NCBI GenBank assembly: GCA_963924555.1
Contig: OZ004585.1
Coordinates: forward strand, 4,167,488 to 4,231,487
Direction of reading: 5' to 3'
DNA from: Crambe crambe
Lineage: Eukaryota > Porifera > Demospongiae > Poecilosclerida > Crambeidae
Length of the DNA: 64,000 bases
Part shown: in pieces, positions 34,824 through 46,367 of the stretch
Layout: every line of letters begins with the position of its first letter
Numbering within the stretch: position 1 is the first letter of the stretch
Translations under genes and position numbers: made by a program
Notes under the pieces: model-generated
The model's database searches: none
What the model saw: the letters and a program-made list of their open reading frames with translations, nothing else
What the model was told of the DNA's origin: nothing

Positions 34824-36115
34824 CTACTTGGTAGTCACTCCATAAGCATGACATAATTGGATCTTAATATCACCCTCGCATGAAGTAGGAACACAAATCT
34901 CTATGCCTTCATAGTTGTGATGGCAGGAATCTGTGACTTGATTTGCTGCTGCATAAGCAGGGCATTGTGTAAAGCTGTATGTGGTAGAAGGAGTAGTAAT
35001 TTCTTCATATATGACAGTGCTAGGTACAGATTCTACTCCAGTTTCAGGCACATTCAATTGAACCTGAGCTTTCCTTGATCTTCCTCTAAAATAGATAACA
35101 TTGATTGAGTGAACTCTCTAATATAGTTGTATAGACAGCTTACCCTAAATCCATGCATTGCTTACGAACAATTAAAATTCCACCAACTAAGAAAACAGTT
35201 ATTGTAAGAAGAGTACCAGCTACTCCAATTACAATGCCTGTATTATGGAAGTATAATTTGTGACTGAAACTTGTCAATTCTGCCTTCTTCCACTCCACCC
35301 CCATCCACACACGCACGCACGCACATGTATGTATGTGGTTATATAATGGAGAGTGCAGCAAGAAAACATTTGTGAATCATAATAGTTGATAATTATATTC
35401 CATGATACTATACTATTTAGATAATAGTCTGATAAATTTAATGAGACCAGATTTTGCTCCACAATGCTATACACAGTCCTTCATGCAATCATTGCTTTCT
35501 TGCAATATCTCTTTCTTTATGTAGGTACCTTACGTAAATCATCAAAGTGCCCCCAGCCCCACCCCTGATTATAGTCAGAAAATGCTTAGCTAGCTAGTCA
35601 TCTGTATTGTCAGCTGACAATACAGATGAATCTAGCTTTTTCTCCAATCTCACTGAGCCTTAGTATTGCTATAGTAGTATACTGAGACCATTGTCCTTCA
35701 CACTACAGTGGCATAGGAATATTAGGGGAGGCACCTTTTTATTTTTATTTTTTATTTTATTTTTTACATTTTATGAATTACATACATCTTACCAAGTACA
35801 GTTCTATTTTCTTGTTGAGGGTCATCAGTCAATATCACTGTTGTACCGTTTTCTTCTAAATTCAATAATAGTAGCATTCATGATAGCTATTCGAGGTTTT
35901 TAAAAAATTCTGCCACTCACCAAAATTTATTACTTGAAGATATGCAGACAATGTGATGGTAATGTTAATATTATCATTTCTTAGTGATGAAGAGGTCAGA
36001 TTTTGTTCCACAATGCACTGAATTGTGTAGTTTTCCATTATAAGCTCACCAGTACTGATCTCCAAGGTGAAGTTAATCATGAAACTATTATTTACTCTCT
36101 TAGTTCTATTAATAG

Positions 36116-36564
36116 ACAAGTGAGCGTAAAAAATTTCTTCGAAATAAAAATGTGAAGTAGGGATGCTATTATAACTGCAGCTTCATTATGAAAACCAAGT
36201 ACTGCAGCATCGAAGCAGTATGGCCCAAAAATCTAGCTGGAATATGTATTATAACTGCATGCAAGAGAGTGAATTTAGTGAAGTGACCCTTACCCATCAT
36301 CAAGTACGAGATACTATTCCTACTTCACTCCCTTGGCCCTTGATCATGGGAGTGAAGTAGGAATGGTATCTTGTACTTGATGATGGGTAAGGGTCACTTC
36401 ACTAAATTCACTCTCTTGCATGCAGTTATAATACATATTCCAGCTAGATTTTTGGGCCATACTGCTTCGATGCTGCAGTACTTGGTTTTCATAATGAAGC
36501 TGCAGTTATAATAGCATCCCTACTTCACATTTTTATTTCGAAGAAATTTTTTACGCTCACTTGT
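36116..36564. mobile_element. 449-bp near-perfect palindrome (foldback element)
   Basis: Two arms of about 217 bp (36116-36332 and 36348-36564) are inverted copies of each other with very few mismatches (two noted near 36307-36316), separated by a 15-nt loop (ttggcccttgatcat). Ends read acaagtgagcg ... cgctcacttgt. No coding capacity. It interrupts the D3 exon of IgR7 at the codons after S-I-N-R. Confidence 0.9.
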
Positions 36565-37256
36565 TTCTATCCTTTTTCTTAGTGCTTGAAGTTGAATGAG
36601 GGAGGCTACAGTACAGTACTATACAAAGCCAGCTCTACATAAACCTCTTTTGTAGGTACATACAGTGTCTCTAGTTGAAGAATTTGTTTAGCTATTTAAG
36701 TTTTGTTGATATAAAACTTTACAGCAACAGCAATGTAAATGACATGTACACGGCATGGTGAAGTGAGCTGACTACACTACAGTACTGGCTAAAGACCTTG
36801 GCTATAGCTAAACTTAAGCTTACGTGGCTCCGCCCATAAGCCCCGCCCCCTTCAAAATGGCGTAGAAAGATTAGCAGCTGTGTTCCGAGTGCTATCGAAT
36901 AGTGAAGTAGAGCCTTAGTCAAAAATAATAGCAAAAGATCAGCCTCTAGGTGCCGCTCTAACAGATGGCCAAAGCAGAATTTTGATGACTATAGCCAGTA
37001 AGTCGGTACGTCGATCTTATACATTATTATTATTATTATAAAGAAAAAGAACGAAAAGTCAATTTTAGAACTCGTTTTTTTCTTATGTTGGCGAATGAAT
37101 TTTTGGCTTTTGAACATTCTCCTCTCTTCTTTGTAGATATAATAATTCACTGTAGCCTTCTGAGAACCTGTAGAGTAAGGGTAGAAGAGAAAGAAGAGTT
37201 TTTAGTTTATACTGTCCTATGGACTTTGACCTGCCATCCCTACTTAGAGAGTGCTA
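36565..37256. other. Foreign insert next to the palindrome in IgR7 D3
   Basis: About 690 bp with no match elsewhere in the array. It contains a GC-box-like cluster (ggctccgccc and ccccgccccc, 36826-36850) in otherwise AT-rich DNA, an (ATT)n run at 37025-37039 and, at its right end, a small perfect hairpin agagagtgc/gcactctct (about 37235-37265) exactly where the D3 exon resumes. Whether this and the palindrome form one element is unclear. No convincing ORF. Confidence 0.55.
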
Positions 37257-37475
37257 CCGCACTCTCTGATATCCCATTCTGTTCACAACTATCAGGACCA
37301 CAAGGTGATCCATTAAATATCCACCTCACACTGATGTTACTTCCCCTAGCATTGCAATAAAAGATAGCTGTGTCACCATTGGCTACTGTCTGGGATGAAG
37401 GGGAGACCATTATTTCACTTCTCTCTAGAATATAATCAGTGTACAAAAAGTTCCATTAAAGTTGTCCTTACAAAC

Positions 37476-37663
37476 TGTGGTAGACTGACTGTGTAACTAT
37501 AAATAATCATATTCATGCATGCATTAAATACCCACGTGGTTTTATTCATTTCCTGTTACTGTATAATTTAGTTGTGTGTCATGGTCACTTTTTGCTTGGC
37601 TGTGTTGTCTTCTTGTTGAGAATAAACTTGTGTGTAAGGGTCGCGTGCACTCAGGTTATCACA
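37476..37663 (+). repeat. 5' LTR
   Basis: 188 bp, tgtggtag to ttatcaca. Contains a TATA-like box tataaata (37498-37505) and a poly(A) signal aataaa (37621-37626). Confidence 0.93.
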
Positions 37664-37693
37664 CATTTGGCGACGAGGATAAAAAGAAGGTCT

Positions 37694-38269
37694 ATGGCTA
37701 CTTACGGCTCCATGGAAAAGTTCGACCCAAAAGTCGACGAATGGTCAACTTACGCTCAACGACTAAAGCACTACTTCATTGCTAATGGTGTGGATAACGG
37801 AGACAAGAAGCGCTCCATCTTACTGACTGTCGTTGGGACACCTACTTACAGACTGTTGCGAAGCTTGGCTGGAAAAGATGACACCGGGAGCGAGAAAATC
37901 GACTCCACTTCCTTTGACGATCTGGTCAGCTTGCTAACTAAGCATTACAATCCTCAACAATCAACTATCGTTAGGCGATTCCACTTTAACACCCGTGTGC
38001 GAGCCCAAGGCGAGTCCATTGCAGACTATGTCGACTTGTTTGTGGAGTCAATCATAAAGGGATCCAGAAGAAGTTGCTGGCTGAGGCTGATCTCACCTAT
38101 GACAAAGCCTACACCTTGGCCCAAAGTGCTGAAGCGTCAGAGAGAGACTCCAAAACGATTGAAACACAGCAAGGAGGTCGGGAGCGACCCCCATTCACCC
38201 CTACAGGTGACCTGCATCACCAAACAACTCGTGCCAATCACCAGAAAGGTCCTATGAAGCCCAAAGTCT
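37694..38269 (+). pseudogene. Damaged gag of the Ty3/gypsy element
   Basis: Capsid-type ORF from ATG 37694 (MATYGSMEKF) in the same frame as pol. After about residue 120 the reading frame changes: the continuation (I-Q-K-K-L-L-A-E-A-D-L) is in another frame from about 38062, and a stretch usual for gag of this group appears to be missing there, so a deletion with frame change is likely. A second one-base frame change occurs just before the first Cys-His knuckle (near 38265-38270), returning to the pol frame. The original frame stops at 38255-38257. A functional Gag is not expected from this copy. Confidence 0.8.
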
Positions 38270-41200
38270 TGTTATAGGTGTGGTGGACCCCATTTAGCCC
38301 CTCAATGCAAGCACAAGGAGACTATCTGCAATTTCTGCAAGAAGAAAGGGCACCTTGCTCGGGTATGCAAGACCAAGGCTAGAGCAGAGCTAGCACAACA
38401 AAAGGACCAGGAAAAGAAGAAAAAGCCCACGAACTATGTCGAACAAGATTCAACTCCGCCGCCTGCAGACGACCAATTAGACATGTTCTGCCTCTCCTCC
38501 AAACCCTCCAAACCCTATTACCTTGATGTCACCCTTAATGATGTCCTAGTCCAAATGGAATTGGATACAGGAGCTGCGGTCTCAGTGATCAACAGTGCCA
38601 CTTACAACTCTCTTCGACAGCAGACTCATGTCTCACCTCTTCAATCGACTGACACTTCTCTACATACCTACACTGGTGCAGCCATCAAGGTCATGGGCAT
38701 CACTAAGGTCAGAGCTAAGTATGGTGGGAAAGAGTTGTACCTGTCTATTCATGTTGTGGGAGGAGATGGACCTAACTTAATGGGAAGGGACTGGCTAGGT
38801 CAGTTTGATGTAAACTTCAAAGATGTACATGTGGTTGGGCAGCCTATTGAATTCAAAAGTTTACTCAATAAATACTCAGATGTATTCAAAGATGAATTGG
38901 GTTGCCTCAAAGGAATGCCTGTCAAATTACTGGTGCATGAAAATGCAAAACCCAAGTTTTTCAAGCCTAGGCCTGTTCCCATTTTACTGAAGGATAAAGT
39001 GACCAAGGAGTTGGAGGACCTACAAGCAAAAGGGATAATTTCTCCAGTGCAATCCTCCCCATGGGCAGCCCCAGTGGTTCCAGTGCTAAAGAAGAACGGG
39101 AAAGTCAGGCTCTGTGGCGACTATAAAATCACCTACAATCAGGCTGCACCTACTGAGACTTACCCCTTACCCCGAATTGAGGAGCTGTACGCTAAACTGT
39201 CTGGAGGAAAGCTCTTCACAAAACTGGATTTGGCAAACGCTTACCTACAGCTACCCCTGGACGAAGACTCAAAACTGTATTGTACCATCAACACCCATAA
39301 GGGATTATTCCAATACAATCGACTTCCTTTTGGGATCTCGGCATCGCCTGCTATCTTCCAAAGGCAAATGGATACATTACTACAGGGGTTCAGTGGAGTC
39401 ACGGTATACATTGATGACATCTTAGTCACTGGCTCTTCCACAGAGGACCATCTACAGAACCTCCAGAAGGTCCTTGAGAAATTGCAGTCAGCGGGGCTCC
39501 GTCTGAACATGGACAAGTGTTTCTTCCTTCGACCCAGCATCACCTACCTGGGCCATGTCATTGACAAAGAGGGTCTCCACCCAACTCAGGAGAAGATACA
39601 AGCTATCAAGGAGGCACCAAGACCCAGGAATGTCACCGAACTTCGCTCTTTCCTTGGTCTCATAAACTATTACGGCAAATTCTTCCCGAACCTCTCTACA
39701 ACCCTCTCGCCCCTCTACATCTTGCTGAACAAAAAGCAGAAGTGGGAATGGTCCACTGTCCAAGACCAAGCCTTCCAACTAGCCAAAGAAGCACTTCAAG
39801 ACGACTCACTGTTGGTTCACTACAATACGAAGAAGCCACTGGTGTTAGCCTGTGACGCTTCTCAATACGGAATTGGGGCAGTACTGTCTCACATCATGGA
39901 CGAGGGACACGAAAGGCCAATTGCATACATTTCCAGGACTCTGTCAGCTGCTGAGAAAAACTACTGTCAACTTGAAAAGGAGGCTTTGGCTATAATTTAT
40001 GCTGTTCGGAAGTTTCACAATTATCTGTATGGTCGTCAGTTCATCATTGAATCTGACCACAAGCCTCTCTCTTACCTTTTTGATGAGAAGAAGAGAATCC
40101 CTGAAATGGCCTCTGCCAGAATCCAGCGCTGGGCCCTCACATTGTCAGCATACACTTACAGCATCCGCTATAAGGCAGGGAAGAAACTCGGCAATGCAGA
40201 TGCCCTAAGCCGTCTCCCTCGACCCACTACCTCATCACAGGATCATTTCCCAGAAGATCTCAATGTGTTGATTAATCACCTCTCCTCAATCTCAATAGGA
40301 GCTGCAAACATCAAAGAATGGACAGCGAAGGACCCCGTCTTGTCGTGTGTCAGGAGATTCATCACTACAGGGTGGCCTGAGAAAAACTTAGGAGACAAGT
40401 ACTCACCTTATGCCACAAAGAGACACGAGCTCAGCACATTGGATGGGTGCATTCTCTGGGGATCGCGTGTCATCGTACCCTCCCCCGGCAGAAAGCTCGT
40501 TCTGGACGAGTTGCACTCCACACATCCGGGCATTAGCAAGATGAAGGCTCTGGCCCGTGCCTACATGTGGTGGCCAGGCATGGATACTGACATCACTCGG
40601 ATGGTGAAGTCTTGTCGTGTTTGCCAGGAGTCCCGTCCCACTCCGGCAGCTGCACCGCTCCACCCCTGGGAGTGGCCTTCCCAGCCCTGGAGCCGCATCC
40701 ACTTAGACTACGCAGGTCCATTCCTGGGCCACAGATTCCTCATCATTGTGGACGCTCACTCAAAATGGATTGACGCCCACATCATGCAGACTATCACAGC
40801 CACTGAAACAATCACGAAGCTGAGGACTGTCTTTGCAATTCATGGCCTACCACGCAAGGTCGTAACAGATAATGGATCATCCTTCACCAGTGAAGAATTT
40901 CGTACATTCATGTCGGACAATGGTATCGTGCATGTGACATCTGCACCTTATCATCCCTCAAGCAATGGCTTAGCCGAACGTGCCGTACAGACAGTAAAAC
41001 AAGGCCTCAAACGTACTCCAGGCACATCTATGCAGGAAAGGCTATCGAAAGTGCTGTTCACATATCGCATCACTCCTCAATCAACTACTGGTACTCCACC
41101 TGCAGAACTCCTCATGGGACGACGTATACGTTCCAGGCTGGATAGACTCTTCCCAGATTTGACTGAGAGAGTTGAAGCACAACAGGGTAAACAAGCGAAA

Positions 41201-41617
41201 TATCATGATTCATCCAAACCCCTCAGATCATTCAAGGAAGGAGATCTGGTGTATACCAAGGATTTCTCCACTACTCCTGTTACTTGGGTACCTGGCAAGA
41301 TTACCAAGAAAACCAGCCCCTTATCCTATCATGTGGAACTCCTGGACCGGCGTGTTGTTCGACGTCACATCGATGCTCTCAGGAACAGGGAAGTACAGTA
41401 CCCTCGACCTCCCGTGGTCCAGGATGACTCTGAGGATGATTTTTACCTCCCTAATGTGACCCCTGCTGCTGCTACACCTCCAGTTCACCCACCACCGGCT
41501 CCAGCCAACCCGGCTAGCCCCATTCGTCCTGCTCGCCGCAGACAAGCAGCTGCACCATCACAACCTACTCGCTCTTCAGCTCGAGCTCACAATCCACCTG
41601 ACAGATTTGGATGGTGA
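38270..41617 (+). CDS. Ty3/gypsy nucleocapsid knuckles and Pol polyprotein
   Basis: Open frame from the upstream stop at 38257 to 41617; first ATG at 38483 (1044 aa). Order: two zinc knuckles (C-Y-R-C...C and C-N-F-C...C, 38270-38371); aspartic protease with L-D-T-G-A; reverse transcriptase with L-D-L-A-N-A-Y and catalytic Y-I-D-D; RNase H with A-C-D-A-S-Q-Y-G; integrase with an H-H-C-C finger (H-P-G-I-S-K ... C-R-V-C-Q) and the D, D, E catalytic residues (H-L-D-Y-A-G, T-D-N-G-S-S, N-G-L-A-E-R). It ends in a Pro-rich tail just before the polypurine tract. No internal stop was seen, so Pol looks intact although gag is not. It would normally be made as a Gag-Pol fusion, which the gag lesions prevent here. 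Confidence 0.92.
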   Translation, partial: CYRCGGPHLAPQCKHKETICNFCKKKGHLARVCKTKARAELAQQKDQEKKKKPTNYVEQDSTPPPADDQLDMFCLSSKPSKPYYLDVTLNDVLVQMELDTGAAVSVINSATYNSLRQQTHVSPLQSTDTSLHTYTGAAIKVMGITKVRAKYGGKELYLSIHVVGGDGPNLMGRDWLGQFDVNFKDVHVVGQPIEFKSLLNKYSDVFKDELGCLKGMPVKLLVHENAKPKFFKPRPVPILLKDKVTKELEDLQAKGIISPVQSSPWAAPVVPVLKKNGKVRLCGDYKITYNQAAPTETYPLPRIEELYAKLSGGKLFTKLDLANAYLQLPLDEDSKLYCTINTHKGLFQYNRLPFGISASPAIFQRQMDTLLQGFSGVTVYIDDILVTGSSTEDHLQNLQKVLEKLQSAGLRLNMDKCFFLRPSITYLGHVIDKEGLHPTQEKIQAIKEAPRPRNVTELRSFLGLINYYGKFFPNLSTTLSPLYILLNKKQKWEWSTVQDQAFQLAKEALQDDSLLVHYNTKKPLVLACDASQYGIGAVLSHIMDEGHERPIAYISRTLSAAEKNYCQLEKEALAIIYAVRKFHNYLYGRQFIIESDHKPLSYLFDEKKRIPEMASARIQRWALTLSAYTYSIRYKAGKKLGNADALSRLPRPTTSSQDHFPEDLNVLINHLSSISIGAANIKEWTAKDPVLSCVRRFITTGWPEKNLGDKYSPYATKRHELSTLDGCILWGSRVIVPSPGRKLVLDELHSTHPGISKMKALARAYMWWPGMDTDITRMVKSCRVCQESRPTPAAAPLHPWEWPSQPWSRIHLDYAGPFLGHRFLIIVDAHSKWIDAHIMQTITATETITKLRTVFAIHGLPRKVVTDNGSSFTSEEFRTFMSDNGIVHVTSAPYHPSSNGLAERAVQTVKQGLKRTPGTSMQERLSKVLFTYRITPQSTTGTPPAELLMGRRIRSRLDRLFPDLTERVEAQQGKQAKYHDSSKPLRSFKEGDLVYTKDFSTTPVTWVPGKITKKTSPLSYHVELLDRRVVRRHIDALRNREVQYPRPPVVQDDSEDDFYLPNVTPAAATPPVHPPPAPANPASPIRPARRRQAAAPSQPTRSSARAHNPPDRFGW

Positions 41618-41645
41618 CTGACATCATATCCTACAGGGGGGGATG

Positions 41646-41833
41646 TGTGGTAGACTGACTGTGTAACTATAAATAATCATATTCATGCATGCATTAAATA
41701 CCCACGTGGTTTTATTCATTTCCTGTTACTGTATAATTTAGTTGTGTGTCATTGTCACTTTTTGCTTGGCTGTGTTGTCTTCTTGTTGAGAATAAACTTG
41801 TGTGTAAGGGTCGCGTGCACTCAGGTTATCACA
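41646..41833 (+). repeat. 3' LTR
   Basis: 188 bp, identical to the 5' LTR except for one g/t difference (cat[g/t]gtcact). Directly preceded by the polypurine tract at about 41633-41645. Confidence 0.93.
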
Positions 41834-42377
41834 CAAACTACATACATGTAGTTACAATGAATCCGATTTTCAAAACAATGGTAGCTTTGGAACTCTCATT
41901 GTATGCTTTGATTTGGTACTAATATGCAAAACTTGCGTATTTTTTTTTGTAAGAAATTCTATTTTTTCTCAGTCATAGCTATACATAAATACCTATTACA
42001 CTTATCAACTTACCTAGCACACGGACCTTCATGAGAGGTCCTGTCACTTCCCACTGACAGTTCTCAGGAAGAGAGCATCGTTGCATTCTTAACTTACACT
42101 GGAATATGCCCTCTGATCAATAGAGTCTGATATAAGTACAGAAAGGGTTCTGTTATCTTGAGAGAGCACATATTCTCTTGACTCTGTATCATTCATTAAC
42201 TGCATATGATGTGAATCCACAGTTACTTGTTCCCATATTATAGTATAAAGAGTAGGCAGTGGTATGGGGCATGTCAGCATTGCATATGTATCAAGGAATA
42301 CATAAGTCAAGATAGTTTCATTAGACACATTTGGAACAGCTGCATTAAGATAAGAAAACAATAATTATTTGCTCAGT

Positions 42378-42650
42378 TAACATTGTGCGGGTTTTGTATT
42401 AACTAACTAGTCTCCGTAACTCATGTCGAGATGGAGAAAAGGTTGGAAAATTACAAGGGCCACTCCCCTCATGTGGGTGGGATGCCTGACCCATCCCAGC
42501 CCAACCGACAGGCCCTTTACACTCTATTTGTCCCCTAGACTGGGAACATCCACTCGTCTGTGGACTGTCTGTCCAAACACCTTTTTGTAAGCCCCGGAGA
42601 TTTAGAGGAGTGAATGTCAGACCAGACATCCTCCCCAATTATAGGAATTG
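42378..42650 (-). mobile_element. Inverted solo fragment of the Ngaro 3' end
   Basis: Matches 30517-30802 in the opposite orientation, ending at the same terminal bases (taacattgtgcgggttttg on the plus strand). No ORF of the element is attached. Its left flank is IgR intron 1 sequence just upstream of D2 and its right flank is sequence normally upstream of exon 1, so it marks a deletion of IgR7 exon 1. Confidence 0.8.
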
Positions 42651-44770
42651 AGAGGGGATTGTAAACTAGCACAGAGAGTGCAAGAGAGCAATGATCAGGG
42701 AGGGGCAAGAAATGAGTGGTTACTAATGCATGTACAGCACTATCAATGGCATCAGTTGGATGGTTGTCCTTTTAGCATGCACCTAAATCATATTGCATGC
42801 TAGCTACACAATATGCTGCATGGACTGTGTAGTTCGATGGTTATGATAAAATAGTACTCCCTCATTAAATAACAAAATGTTATAACTACGGAAAGGTTAT
42901 ATGAATGGATAAAGTTATTGGATTGTATGTGCAAGTGTTCATATCCGGAATCGGATAGTCTTTAGACAGAACATACTGAATTCACAGGTTATACGTGTGG
43001 CCAGCTACAGAAGGGGTGATTCCCTTCTGTATTGATACATATTGTATTCTGTAGTAAAATTATAATTATACCCACTAATGATTATAATAATAATATTGGC
43101 ATAGGCAGAGGAACAGGTAAGGCCAGTCAGGCCCAAGCCTGGGATAAACAGGTTAATTAAGGTTAATTATCATGTTAAATTCAGTGGCTATCAATCAATG
43201 ACGAAAGTAATGCTCCAATATAGCAAATTATAGAGCTTTTGTGGTCTGGGGGAATATGCTTCAATTTCGGGCCTGACCAATTGAGTCTTGCTTCCAACAC
43301 CTCTGACTAATGACAGCAAGTGTTTCTAAAATATAATCTAGCTATAGCTAAGCTAGTCGATCCTGACTTCATACTGTTATTGAACTTAAAGACCGTTCTG
43401 TATACAAATGAATCAGTAAATTATACTAAATTCTAGAATGGCCAAGTCCCAAAACTTTACTGATTTATACTGAAGAATTTCAAAAAAAATTAATACTGAA
43501 ATTTAGGCAAATTCACTATACACATTAATTGATTGCTAGCTATTATAGTGCTTAAAAATGCTGAAAATAGCTAGCTACTGAAATTCATAGTAAAAATACT
43601 GAAAATGAGACAATTTAATGAATTTACGTATACTAAAATCAAAGTTCACAGCTTGGAGGCACTGCTAATGGAGGAGGTAGCTAACTAGAGATTTACAGTC
43701 ACATGCACACATGCATGCAGCAATGTCATATGTAGCTAATGTGTTTACAGTGTATAGAGAGTATGATAGTATTCTCAACGTAGAGATGACATGGATGTCA
43801 CATTGCAATAATACACTTCTCTTCAACTCCTTAGCTATCCTGTGATAGACCAATCCTGCTCAATACATTGCTTTTCATGGCAAAGGGATATTAAAGTATG
43901 CACACTCAGTTTTATTAAATCAGTCTAATTCAGCAGCAAATTCTTAAAGATCTGGAACTAATTGTAGCTTTGTAGTAATTGTAGCTTTGTAGTTATGATA
44001 TTATAGTCAATTGCTAGATGTTTTAGTTTGGGAGATGTTGTGAACTGTAACAGTGCATATAAGCTATGATGGCATTGTAGCTATGATGGGGTATATAGTA
44101 GCTATGGCAAGCTCAATCTGGCATGAATAATGCTCATTGCATGTGCAATGAGTGAGGGTTACAGTACTAAGTCGTGTTCATAATTATATCCATGTGTCTG
44201 TGTGTCTGTGTAGCTATGTATCTGTTTCATTGACTCTGCAACCAATTATAGTGATTAGAACACTTATAACTTCAGCCTCATTAGTTCCTACATAGATGAT
44301 ATACTCTCCAGTGCTTGAATTACATGTATCTTCTACTGGCTATATAGAGCATAAACTTACAGTGTGCATGTGTATGAAGTTGATGTTTTAGCAGCCCATG
44401 GAGGTACATACCATCTATATTTCATTTTGTGTCATGTGCATTCCATATTGTTGTAAGATGAGTAATGTTTGACAGATATTATGCCATTAGCTATCCTAAA
44501 ATTGATCATATTTAAGGAATTAATAATACATGAAATATGTAAGCATAATTTTGTGTACTGTATATAGCTGTAGGCCAAGTTTAAGATACGTACATGTACA
44601 TAGCTATATGCATACTGATTTAGTAATTAGATTGTGGCAGTTTGTATAGCGCAATATGAGTACAGTTAGGGTGGTTTGGGAGTAACTTAAATCCCTTGTT
44701 CTTAACTGTTATAACTAAAGTCCTTTTATACTTTATTTATGCAAATGATAGCTAGCTACGTATCACCGTC
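42651..44770. other. Spacer between IgR7 and IgR8
   Basis: The first few hundred bases resemble the upstream region of IgR10 (63.5-64.0 kb), so they are the old IgR7 upstream flank. The rest is AT-rich with no exon or RNA gene recognised. Confidence 0.6.
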
Positions 44771-45196
44771 TTAATTTCTTTTATCATTCACTCCATAAGC
44801 TAAACATTGTTGGATTTTATCATCATCCTCATGGACATCTAGATAACTGCAAAGTTTTATGTCTTCATACTCATGATGACAAGAATTAGCCACTTCATTA
44901 GAGTGAGGATTTTGCTTTGTTTTTAGCTGAATTTGACTGAACCTGTGCATTCCTAGATTCTTGTCCTAATCTGAAAAAAAAAATTGTTAAACCTATAATA
45001 GCTAGTTCTACACATATATAATAGGCATGTAAACAGAGAGTGTGTTCTACCCGAAGAGAAAAAACTCAATATGAATACAATCATAATACATGAGCTAGCT
45101 AGCTATACTCTAGTTTAGGGCGTGCTTCAGTCCTTGTTCTAACTAGCACACGAATGTTAGCTCATGAAGGCTCTTCTGTGTGCACTATTTTCAAAA

Positions 45197-45300
45197 TGAT
45201 GCCAGCCCCAGGCGATTTCATGAGTAATTATTATATTTAGCTTCACACGCAAGCAATAATAATAACTGTGCATGAAATTGCCTGGGAATGAGGCTAATCT
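45197..45300. repeat. Small foldback element in IgR8
   Basis: agccccaggcgatttcatg and catgaaattgcctgggaatgaggct form imperfect inverted repeats about 50 bp apart, in the intron between membrane and tail exons of IgR8. Confidence 0.55.
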
Positions 45301-46367
45301 TATGCAGGCACTATTGTGATCATACCTAGCATCCATGTATCGCTTCTTAGTTATTAAGATGATTGTTAAAATTCCACCTGATATCATAATTACTGTGAGA
45401 AGAGCAACACCTATTCCAAATTATTAACAGGATTCAATACATTTTTGACAGGAGATCAGCTTCTATTAATTTTAATCTTCACAAAATAGCTATCTACGTA
45501 ACATCAACATGCAGGCTGATAAGATGGAGATGATAGTTGGACCAATGGCTAAATATGTATTTCTAAGAGCATGAATCCACTGAGTCTAGCTAAAAGCATA
45601 CAAAAGAGCACCACACTTACCTATTCTAGTACTCTTTGCTGTCGAAGACGTACAGTCAAAGTAACAGTATCATTTATAGTTCCACTCATTTGTATGGGGC
45701 CCAGATTTTATTCTACTATACACTGAATAGTGTAGGTTTTCTTCTCCATTATGACAGAATGAAGCTCACCTGTCCAGATCTCCAAAGTAGTATTGATCAC
45801 AAAGCTGTTGCTATCTGTACTTTGAGTATATTTTATATATATCCCATTCTGTTCACAGCTATCAAATACACAAGACGATCCATTAAACATCCATCTCACA
45901 CTGATATTACTTCCTTTGGCATAACACTGAAATATTGCAGTGTCACCGTTTGTTATATTCTGGGTTGATGGAAACACTGATACTTCACTCCTCTCTGAGC
46001 AAATAGTGTATAAATTCCTTAAACTCTAAATCATGTGGTAGCTAGATCTTACTTATTATTAGAACTTCCATGTGTAGTCCTACAATTATTGTATCCAATG
46101 GACAACGTTGAGGATCAGAGCAACGTTGCATTATTACTTTACATTGAAATACCATCCAATCAGTGGAGTTTGAGATCAATACGGAAAGGGTTTTGTTGTC
46201 TTGAGAGAGTATGTATCTTCCGGACTCTAAATCATTCATTAGTGGTATTGAATCCACAAGTTGCTCCCATATTATAATATTATGAACTGCATACAGTAGG
46301 TAGTAATATGGGACACATCAACATTGCATATGTATCATCATGGAATGCACCAGTCATATTTACCCGT

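Larger units (their letters stand above)
37476..41833 (+). mobile_element. Ty3/gypsy LTR retrotransposon (mag/SURL-like)
   Basis: Complete 4358-bp LTR element: 188-bp LTRs at both ends (TG...CA), a 5-bp target duplication caaac (37471-37475 and 41834-41838), a primer-binding region right after the 5' LTR (tttggcgacgaggat) and a polypurine tract (acagggggggga) before the 3' LTR. The LTRs differ at one position by eye, indicating recent insertion. Coding order is gag, protease, RT, RNase H, integrase, the Ty3/gypsy order. The two Cys-His knuckles (C-x2-C-x3-H-x4-C then C-x2-C-x4-H-x4-C) suggest the mag/SURL group. gag is damaged, so the copy is probably non-autonomous. It sits in the D3-D2 intron of IgR7, opposite to gene orientation. 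Confidence 0.93.
34824..42339 (-). pseudogene. IgR7: short-tail Ig receptor broken by insertions
   Basis: Remnants: tail exon 35085-34824 and membrane exon 35237-35144 (both intact and nearly identical to IgR6), stalk 35855-35793, D3 split into 36115-35921 and 37424-37257, D2 42339-42014. Lesions: the D3 exon is interrupted by about 1.14 kb that starts with a 449-bp palindrome. A 4.36-kb Ty3/gypsy element sits in the D3-D2 intron. D2 has a 2-bp insertion (at, near 42106) that shifts frame. Exon 1 (signal and D1) is missing, its place taken by a Ngaro-terminal fragment. The gene cannot make a receptor. It remains informative as the donor of the IgR6 tail. Confidence 0.88.

Noticed and set aside
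36116-37256. Helitron as the source of the insert in IgR7 D3
   Set aside because: The 3' hairpin and CTGA fit weakly, but the 5' end does not start with TC and is part of a long palindrome. The evidence is insufficient to call it.
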